From the NCBI GenBank assembly GCA_009774735.1, contig VSOH01000037.1:1-11185 (forward strand): 11,185 nt of DNA, given 5' to 3'. The notes beneath the pieces were generated by a model that searched no databases, was not told the origin of the DNA, and saw only the letters and a list, made by a program, of their open reading frames with translations. A program made the position numbers and the translations under genes. Positions 6,466 to 11,185 of this stretch are shown here, piece after piece. The stretch's first letter is position 1; the number at the start of each line of letters is the position of its first letter. The stretch is from Clostridiales bacterium. Lineage in GTDB: Bacteria > Bacillota_A > Clostridia > Oscillospirales > Acutalibacteraceae.

Positions 6466-7956
6466 ATGAGCCAGACTAATTATATTCCTAAGAAGGAACG
6501 CTGGGCGTTCAGTATCGGTGCAATGGGTCAGGGTATGATTTATGCAATGATGTCAAGCTACATCAGTGACTATTATCTTAATGTTCTGCAGCTTGCACCA
6601 ATGTTTGTGCTGCTTCTTATGCTTTTGGCAAGGGTGTGGGATGCTATTAATGACCCGCTTATGGGTATGATTGTTGACAGACGCACTACAAAGTACGGCA
6701 AAATGAAGCCGTACATACTCTATGCATCAATCCCCATCGGTGTGTTAACAGTGCTGATGTATTTCAGCCCGAACCTTAACAAGGGTGCGTTGATGGCTTA
6801 TGCGGCAGTTGTTTATGTTTTGTGGGGTATGATTTACACAATGGCTGATGTTCCTTTCTGGAGTTTGCCTAATGTTATGACTGCTGATGCTGAGGAAAGA
6901 AGCTCAACGATTTCCTTTGGCAGAACATTAAATGGTGTCGGCTCAGCCGTACCGGAGGTGCTGTTTCTCGTTATCGGACTTGTTTTGCCGAATATTCTCG
7001 GTGCGTCTGACGGACTTGAATATAATAAGACCAAATACCTTATTATGGCAATATTTACCGTTGTTATCGGATTACTCCTTTATTCAAGATCGTATTTCCA
7101 TATTAAAGAAAGAGTGGTTATTCCTGATGCCAAGCCTGTAAAGGGTGAGCCCTCAAGGCTTTCACGTATTTTTAAATGCAAGCCGCTTATGCTTGTTATT
7201 CTGATGGGTGTGCTCTCAAGCGGAAGATATATGGTGCAGGCTGCTGCTGTTCACGTTGCACGTTATGCTTTTTATATCGGTGCACCGCTGGAGGGTATGA
7301 CAGATGCTGAAAGAGTTGCAGCAATTGAGGCAAGTGTGTCATCGGTTAAAACAATTTTCCAGGCTTGTGCAATTGTCGGAATGTTTGGTGCCATGCTTGT
7401 TATGCCTGCACTTATGAAGCGTTTTGATTATAAAAAAATTGTTATTGTAACCTGCATTGCAGGCTTTGTTGCAAGCATATTCACCACAATTATCGGCTGG
7501 TTTACAATGAACTTGTATATCTGTATTCCGTTTATTCTTATTTCCTGCATTCCGCTTGGTGTGCTTAATGTTATCAGTTATGCAATGATTGGTGATTGTC
7601 TTGATTATATGGAACTGAAAACAGGCTTCAGGGATAATGCACTCGGCTCTGCCTGTCAGGGCTTTGTAAACAAGCTTGGTAATGCGTTTGCAACATCGGG
7701 CATTGTGTTAATGTATATGTTTATCGGTCTTGAGCCTGAAAAAATGCTGAGCTCAGATGTTATTATGGCAGCAACCGATCTTGCAATGAATCAGCGTTTT
7801 GCAATGTTCTCATTGGTTTCAATTGTTCCGGGTGTGAGTCTGATGCTTTGTGCAATACCAATGTTCTTTTATAAAATCAGCGGCAAGGAAAAGGAAAGAA
7901 TTGAAAATGAGCTTGCTGCGCAGCGTAAGGCGAGAGGAATTGAAATAGGTGAATAA
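6466..7956 (+). CDS. GPH-family (MelB-like) sugar:cation symporter
   Basis: This is a cytoplasmic-membrane transporter of the glycoside-pentoside-hexuronide:cation symporter family, within the MFS fold. It is likely to import a glycoside with Na+ or H+. The 496 residues contain about 12 hydrophobic segments. Family motifs are clear: R56-VWDAINDP (56-64) holds the two Asp residues (59, 63) equivalent to the cation-site region of MelB. KYGKMKPYI (76-84) is the loop motif between helices 2 and 3. PFWSLPNVMTAD is at 130-141. The second-half motif around IGDCLDYMELKTGFRDN is at 375-391. The ATG follows GAGGGG (6453-6458) by about 7 nt. It lies 21 nt after the signal peptidase gene and overlaps the next gene by 8 nt. 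Together with the cytosolic glycosidase at 3341-5686 it makes an import-and-cleave pair. The substrate is not predictable from the motifs alone. Confidence 0.9.
   Translation: MSQTNYIPKKERWAFSIGAMGQGMIYAMMSSYISDYYLNVLQLAPMFVLLLMLLARVWDAINDPLMGMIVDRRTTKYGKMKPYILYASIPIGVLTVLMYFSPNLNKGALMAYAAVVYVLWGMIYTMADVPFWSLPNVMTADAEERSSTISFGRTLNGVGSAVPEVLFLVIGLVLPNILGASDGLEYNKTKYLIMAIFTVVIGLLLYSRSYFHIKERVVIPDAKPVKGEPSRLSRIFKCKPLMLVILMGVLSSGRYMVQAAAVHVARYAFYIGAPLEGMTDAERVAAIEASVSSVKTIFQACAIVGMFGAMLVMPALMKRFDYKKIVIVTCIAGFVASIFTTIIGWFTMNLYICIPFILISCIPLGVLNVISYAMIGDCLDYMELKTGFRDNALGSACQGFVNKLGNAFATSGIVLMYMFIGLEPEKMLSSDVIMAATDLAMNQRFAMFSLVSIVPGVSLMLCAIPMFFYKISGKEKERIENELAAQRKARGIEIGE
7932..7938 (+). promoter_or_regulatory. 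Ribosome binding site fixing a GTG start inside the preceding gene
   Basis: GAGAGGA within the last codons of the symporter gene lies about 10 nt before the GTG at 7949. It supports initiation at that GTG, which gives an 8-nt overlap with the symporter and an intact N-terminal hydrophobic segment in the hydrolase. Confidence 0.6.
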
Positions 7957-8899
7957 AAAACGAATTGCAGCAGGTGCAGTATGTATAGGTGCAATTGCAG
8001 GTACTGCACTGCATGGTTATATGGATGTTATGGGCAGGGAGAGAAAGTTCAAATCAATTATTGGTTACCTTGCCACAAGAAATGAAAACGATGGACCGGA
8101 CGAGTTTCTTATGTTTAATCAATCCAAACACGAATGGATTAATAAACAGAACAGCGAAAAGATTATTATAAAATCGCACAAAAACAGGAACTTAACAGGC
8201 TACCTGACCTACCCTGCCGTTGAAAGCAGCGTGTTCGTTGTTTTTGCTCATGGTCATCATACAGACCATAATGGTGATCCGGCAAACTTTTTGCAGTATT
8301 ATGTTGAAAAGGGCTATAACTTTCTTGCAATGGACCACGTGTCCTGCGGTGAAAGTGAGGGTAGTTTTACAGGTTTCGATTATTTTGAGCATAAGGACTG
8401 TTTGCTGTGGATTGATTATTTAACCGGGCGTTTCGGTGACGATATAAAAATAATTCTGCATGGTGTATCAATGGGCGGTGCTACGGTTTGCAAAATGATA
8501 AGCAAGGTGCCAAAGCAGGTTAAGCTTGCTGTTGCCGATTGTCCGTATACCAGTGCAACAGAAGAATTTTCAGAAGTAATTAAGGGTGCGGGAATTAAGA
8601 ATCCTAAACCGCTTGTTAAAATCTTCAATACTGCAAATAAGCTTATTGCAGGCTATGACCTTGATGATACTGAGGTCAGGGGTTCTGTGCTTCAGGCAAG
8701 AGTGCCTATGCTTTTTGTTCATGGTGATAATGACGGGCTTGTTCCCACGAAAATGGGTGTTGAGCTTTATGAGCTTTGTCCGACAGAAAAGGATATGCTA
8801 TTGGTCAGCGGTGCCGGACATGCGGATTCAATCCGTGTTGATGAATCCGGTTATCATAAAAAGCTTGATGAATTTATTGATAAATATTTAGGAGTGTAA
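7949..8899 (+). CDS. Alpha/beta hydrolase with N-terminal membrane anchor (YqkD-like)
   Basis: This 316-residue serine hydrolase belongs to the alpha/beta-fold group that includes esterases and serine aminopeptidase-like proteins. The nucleophile elbow is GVSMGG (172-177, Ser174). The acid is probably Asp262 in HGDNDGLVP (258-266), and the catalytic His291 is in GAGHAD. The oxyanion-hole region is FAHGHHTDH (99-107), and MDHVSCGESEG (128-138) is the usual D.R.HG.S.G-type strand. Residues about 5-24 are hydrophobic after a basic MNKKR start, suggesting a membrane anchor or uncleaved signal. The side on which the domain lies is not certain. Start is GTG, overlapping the symporter gene by 8 nt, which suggests coupled translation. 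The MIF homologue follows 3 nt after the stop. The substrate is unknown; removal of acyl groups from an imported or surface glycoside would fit but is only a guess. Confidence 0.82.
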   Translation: MNKKRIAAGAVCIGAIAGTALHGYMDVMGRERKFKSIIGYLATRNENDGPDEFLMFNQSKHEWINKQNSEKIIIKSHKNRNLTGYLTYPAVESSVFVVFAHGHHTDHNGDPANFLQYYVEKGYNFLAMDHVSCGESEGSFTGFDYFEHKDCLLWIDYLTGRFGDDIKIILHGVSMGGATVCKMISKVPKQVKLAVADCPYTSATEEFSEVIKGAGIKNPKPLVKIFNTANKLIAGYDLDDTEVRGSVLQARVPMLFVHGDNDGLVPTKMGVELYELCPTEKDMLLVSGAGHADSIRVDESGYHKKLDEFIDKYLGV

Positions 8900-8902
8900 C
8901 TT

Positions 8903-9238
8903 ATGCCTTTTATTGAAGTGAAAACAAATCAGACAATTTCGGATAAAATCAACTTAAAATCAGCTCTCGGCGAGGCAATCACAGCAATTCCCGGTAAGAG
9001 CGAGGCTTGGCTTATGGTTGAGCTGGAAGATGAAAAGGATATGTATTTTAAGGGCAGTGATGAGCCTTGTGCAATGTTTGAAATTGCAATTTTCGGCAAG
9101 GCAGGCGATGCAGCATATGATGACTTAACAGTCAGAATTTGTGAAATCAGCGAAAAGCTGTTGAATGTTCCTGCTGACAGAACATATGTAAAATACAGTG
9201 AAATCAACCATTGGGGCTTTAACAAATTTAATTTCTGA
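8903..9238 (+). CDS. MIF-family tautomerase (macrophage migration inhibitory factor homologue)
   Basis: This 111-residue protein aligns along its whole length with macrophage migration inhibitory factor / phenylpyruvate tautomerase, a trimeric enzyme whose exposed N-terminal proline is the catalytic base. Visible landmarks are Pro2 directly after Met1, Gly31-Lys32 (equivalent to the active-site Lys of MIF), SDEPCA (52-57; SSEPCA in human MIF), FGKAG (64-68; SIGKIG), PADRTYVKY (90-98; SPDRVYINY) and the ending WGFNKFNF (104-111; VGWNNSTF). The CxxC of human MIF is absent (CAMF). No signal peptide is seen. The ATG follows AGGAG (8890-8894) in the tail of the hydrolase gene, 3 nt after that gene's stop, so it is the last gene of the six-gene run. 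The likely activity is keto-enol tautomerisation of a small molecule; the natural substrate in bacteria is unknown. MIF secretion in animals is non-classical, so absence of a signal does not exclude release. Confidence 0.88.
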   Translation: MPFIEVKTNQTISDKINLKSALGEAITAIPGKSEAWLMVELEDEKDMYFKGSDEPCAMFEIAIFGKAGDAAYDDLTVRICEISEKLLNVPADRTYVKYSEINHWGFNKFNF

Positions 9239-9248
9239 TAAATCAGAA
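9233..9248 (+). repeat. Small inverted repeat over the stop codon of the MIF-family gene
   Basis: TTCTGAT-AA-ATCAGAA overlaps the TGA stop of the tautomerase gene. As RNA it could form a 6-bp stem with a TAAA loop. No T-run follows, so it is a poor intrinsic terminator. It may be a processing or stability hairpin at the end of the operon, or chance. Confidence 0.3.
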
Positions 9249-9267
9249 TGTATTATGAAAGGATTAT

Positions 9268-9520
9268 ATGTCTATATTTAAAACAGCATATACCTTGAAG
9301 ATTAAAAGGTGTTGATAAAAGCCGTGGAATGTTTGAAAATTCATTTTTGGATATGGCTAAAAAAGGATATTCAAGCAGTGCGGTAATACACCATCCAAGC
9401 TATGGGGTTAAAAATTTTTTCAGGTACTATATCGTGTAATCAACAAAAGAAGAATTGATTTATATTTTGAAGTATGCAGATCATTGATTATTGTATAAGT
9501 GGTATAGTGATTTTTTTTGA
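9268..9520 (+). pseudogene. Probable decayed small gene (unrecognised)
   Basis: The 306 nt between the MIF-family gene and the sortase contain no intact gene of normal size but look like broken coding sequence. AAAGGA (9258-9263) precedes an ATG at 9268 that gives MSIFKTAYTLKIKR before a stop at 9313. A one-base shift (frame starting at 9308) continues as GVDKSRGMFENSFLDMAK to YYIV. An in-frame TAA (9437-9439) follows, then STKEELIYILKYADH, a TGA (9485-9487), and LLYKWYSDFF up to a TGA at 9518. These pieces are in one frame from 9308 and read like a folded small protein of about 80 residues interrupted by one frameshift and two nonsense codons. The family is not recognised. The alternative is that it is non-coding leader of the sortase gene; an intact 36-codon ORF (9329-9439) exists but lacks a good ribosome site. 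Confidence 0.4.
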
Positions 9521-9530
9521 ATTTAGTTTT

Positions 9531-9535
9531 AAGGA
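9531..9535 (+). promoter_or_regulatory. Ribosome binding site deciding the GTG start of the sortase gene
   Basis: AAGGA lies 9 nt before the GTG at 9545. Starting there gives the expected MKKFVKIIIP membrane-anchor N-terminus. The nearby ATG at 9538 is in another frame. Confidence 0.6.
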
Positions 9536-9544
9536 ATATGTATT

Positions 9545-10405
9545 GTGAAAAAGTTTGTTAAAATAATTATACCTATATTTATTATAGCATTGTGTGCGGC
9601 GGCAGCAGTCCATTTTGGTGTGTTTGATAAGGAACAAGAAACAACAACAGCCGAAAGTGCCGTTAGCACAGAGAAAAAGTCAAAATACCAAAGCTATATT
9701 GACAAAAACAGTGATTTTGTCGGCTATATTAAAATTGACGGAACAGCGGTTGATTATCCTGTTGTGCAGTGTAATGATGATGAGTTTTATTTAACCCATA
9801 ATTTTGATAAGCAGCCCGAAGAACGCGGTGCGATTTATATGAGCAGTGCATGCGATTCTTCATTGAGGGATTTCAATACGGTGCTTTATGGTCACAATTG
9901 GCTGGATACAACGATGTTTTCTGAGGTTACAAAATACGAGAATATTGATTTTTATAAAGAGCATCCTGTGATTCATTTTGATACTGCATATAATGATATG
10001 GAGTGGAAGATTTTTGCAGTGTTTATTACAAATGCTGATGAAAATGAGGATGACGGTTATATATTCAACTATATTTATCCGCATCTCGGCGGTGAGAATT
10101 TCAGCGGTTATAGCAGTGAAGTGAATAAACGAACGCTCTATAAAACAGGTGTTGATGTTAACAGTTCGGATAAAATACTGACGCTTTCCACCTGTTCAAG
10201 AAAAATGGATGTTTCAGGCTACAAGGCAGATGCAAGAATAGTTGTTGCTGCAAGGCTTGTGAGAGATGGTGAGAGTTCAGAGGTTGATACCTCAAAAGCG
10301 GAAATTAATCCCAACCCGAAATATCCGCAGAGATATTGCGATAATATGGGTATACAGAATGTTTATTCAAATGATGAAAAATGGTATCCATTTGAAAATG
10401 AATAA
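9545..10405 (+). CDS. Class B sortase
   Basis: This membrane-anchored cysteine transpeptidase is expected to join exported proteins with a C-terminal sorting signal to peptidoglycan or to each other. The 286 residues begin with a basic MKK and a hydrophobic anchor (about 5-25), a Thr/Ser/Glu-rich linker (about 30-47), then the sortase domain. Catalytic residues are visible: His117 in LYGHN, Cys217 in TLSTC, and Arg231 in DARIVVAARLV (Arg237 is a less likely alternative). The helix-containing insert before the TLSTC strand (about 165-200) and the YIDKN.DFVGYIKIDGT entry (51-67) are class B features. About 45 polar residues follow the catalytic Arg. The start is GTG. No protein with an LPxTG- or NPxTN-like signal is encoded in the window, so its substrate lies elsewhere. 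It probably has its own promoter in 9440-9530, though no convincing pair of boxes was found; a strong terminator follows at 10417-10469. Confidence 0.92.
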   Translation: MKKFVKIIIPIFIIALCAAAAVHFGVFDKEQETTTAESAVSTEKKSKYQSYIDKNSDFVGYIKIDGTAVDYPVVQCNDDEFYLTHNFDKQPEERGAIYMSSACDSSLRDFNTVLYGHNWLDTTMFSEVTKYENIDFYKEHPVIHFDTAYNDMEWKIFAVFITNADENEDDGYIFNYIYPHLGGENFSGYSSEVNKRTLYKTGVDVNSSDKILTLSTCSRKMDVSGYKADARIVVAARLVRDGESSEVDTSKAEINPNPKYPQRYCDNMGIQNVYSNDEKWYPFENE

Positions 10406-10416
10406 AAGATAATATT

Positions 10417-10469
10417 AAATAAAAGCAGCAGAGTTAACAAAATGGGTGTTGACTCTGCTGCTTTTATTT
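10417..10469. terminator. Bidirectional intrinsic terminator between sortase and tetR genes
   Basis: Two 23-nt arms (10417-10439 and 10447-10469) form a near-perfect stem, with a single G-U wobble, around a 7-nt loop (AAATGGG). The core is AGCAGCAGAGT paired with the matching ACTCTGCTGCT. The outer part supplies CTTTTATTT on the plus strand and the equivalent TTTTATTT on the minus strand, so it can end transcription of the sortase gene (stop at 10405) and of the convergent TetR-type gene (stop at 10472). Confidence 0.9.
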
Positions 10470-10471
10470 GA

Positions 10472-11119
10472 TTAGTTTTCAAAAATTCCGTATAGAACAG
10501 TTAATATGATCGTATCATAGTATCTTAATAGATTTTCAGAAAGATTTTTTGCATTTTCGATTTCATTATTTTTTACTGCATTAACAATTTTGCTTTCCAT
10601 CGCCTGAAAGGTGTTTTCGTATAAGAGAATCATTAATTCGGCAAAATTTTCGTCACTTATTTTTAATTTATTATTTTTTGAATGAATAATCATTAAAACC
10701 TTGTTTTTCATGGCGTTGTCCCATTTTTGCTTATGCTTTGCAATTTTTGCCATAGCTTCTTCACTGAATGCCCTTTTCCTGAGCATGTATGCAAGTCTTA
10801 ATATGATTAAATGTGTTGGCTTTTCATACCAATACTTTATTCGTTCTACATAATAGTTATGAAGATTTTTTTCAATGCTCAAAGAGTTATCCGGCTCAAA
10901 ATCATTAACATCATCACTTAAATTATCAAGTGCATAGCATACACAGGCACAGAGCAGCTCCTCTTTTGACGAAAAGTGATGATAAAGCTTGCCTTTGGAA
11001 ATACCATTTTGTTTGCATATGCTGTTTAAAGACACGTTACTGCCTTTATCAGCAAATTCGTCAATAGCACATTCAATAATATAGTATATACTGTTTTGAC
11101 TTTTTTCTTTCTGATTCAT
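10472..11119 (-). CDS. TetR/AcrR-family transcriptional regulator
   Basis: This is a DNA-binding repressor-type regulator of 215 residues. The N-terminal TetR domain (about 8-57) ends with the helix-turn-helix SLNSICKQNGISKGKLYHHFSS (about 30-51). KGKLYHHF with SKEEL is the family hallmark of the recognition helix and following turn. The C-terminal part (about 65-215) is helical and Lys/Asn/Ile-rich, with no recognised ligand motif. The start ATG at 11119 has only a weak purine site (AAGAAG, about 7 nt upstream). It converges on the sortase gene and shares the hairpin terminator with it. The gene is visibly more AT-rich than the six-gene operon, with many AAT/AAA/ATT codons, so it may have a different history. 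It could control itself and a gene beyond position 11185; nothing ties it directly to the sugar or sortase genes. Confidence 0.9.
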   Translation of the reverse strand: MNQKEKSQNSIYYIIECAIDEFADKGSNVSLNSICKQNGISKGKLYHHFSSKEELLCACVCYALDNLSDDVNDFEPDNSLSIEKNLHNYYVERIKYWYEKPTHLIILRLAYMLRKRAFSEEAMAKIAKHKQKWDNAMKNKVLMIIHSKNNKLKISDENFAELMILLYENTFQAMESKIVNAVKNNEIENAKNLSENLLRYYDTIILTVLYGIFEN

Positions 11120-11155
11120 AACCGGTCTTCTTTCATAATTGATTTTTCAACTATA

Positions 11156-11184
11156 ATTATAACACATAGTAATATAAAAGTAAA
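11156..11184 (-). promoter_or_regulatory. Predicted promoter of the TetR-family gene
   Basis: On the minus strand, TTTACT (-35, 11184-11179) and a perfect TATAAT (-10, 11161-11156) are separated by 17 nt. The predicted start is near 11149, about 30 nt before the ATG. ATAATT (11135-11140) and AATTAT (11155-11160) form a loose inverted pair between the -10 and the gene that could be part of an autoregulatory operator, but in such AT-rich DNA it may be chance. Confidence 0.5.
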
Positions 11185-11185
11185 C

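Noticed and set aside
8586..8891. 101-codon frame inside the alpha/beta hydrolase gene
   Set aside because: It overlaps the catalytic Asp/His region of a clear hydrolase in another frame; no start signal or motif supports it.
8929..9225. 98-codon minus-strand frame over the MIF-family gene
   Set aside because: It is antisense to a strongly conserved MIF homologue and has no ribosome binding site or known fold.
9233..9248. Terminator for the six-gene operon
   Set aside because: The hairpin is only 6-7 bp, AT-rich, overlaps the stop codon and has no following T-run; kept only as a small inverted repeat.
9329..9439. Intact 36-codon small protein gene
   Set aside because: It has no good ribosome site, and coding-like sequence continues in the same frame beyond its stop, which fits a decayed gene better.
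11135..11160. TetR operator from ATAATT and AATTAT repeats
   Set aside because: The arms are short and purely A/T in an AT-rich region, so chance occurrence is likely; mentioned only within the promoter entry.

Overview
The window looks like a chromosomal segment of a low-GC Gram-positive gut-type anaerobe (class Clostridia, probably Ruminococcaceae/Oscillospiraceae or Lachnospiraceae). This is inferred from the AT-rich sequence, strong AGGAGG-type ribosome binding sites, a class B sortase, a stand-alone TSCPD protein and a Clostridia-like style of gene content. No rRNA, tRNA, CRISPR array, insertion sequence or phage gene was seen.

Left part (6-2875, minus strand): two tightly coupled inositol catabolism genes, iolG (inositol 2-dehydrogenase) followed 2 nt later by iolD (trihydroxycyclohexanedione hydrolase). 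A well-formed promoter and a short palindromic leader element lie in front of iolG. iolE, iolB, iolC and iolJ are not visible and would have to lie beyond position 1 or elsewhere.

Middle part (3071-9238, plus strand, divergent from iolG): six closely packed genes that read as one operon. They are a small TSCPD-domain protein, a large cytoplasmic clan GH-D (GH36/raffinose-synthase-like) glycosidase with a C-terminal beta-sandwich, a type I signal peptidase with an N-terminal zinc ribbon, a GPH-family (MelB-like) sugar:cation symporter, an alpha/beta hydrolase with an N-terminal membrane anchor, and a close homologue of macrophage migration inhibitory factor (MIF). Gaps are 15, 2 and 21 nt, then an 8-nt overlap, then 3 nt.

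Right part (9239-11185): a 306-nt stretch holding what looks like a decayed small gene, a GTG-started class B sortase, a long hairpin terminator shared by convergent genes, and a TetR/AcrR-family regulator on the minus strand with its promoter near the window edge.

The most interesting reading is functional. A glycoside symporter, a cytosolic alpha-galactosidase-type enzyme and inositol-oxidising enzymes share one divergent promoter region. This fits import and cleavage of a galactosyl-inositol (such as galactinol) or a related cyclitol glycoside, with the released inositol oxidised by IolG. This is inference; the substrate cannot be read from the sequence.
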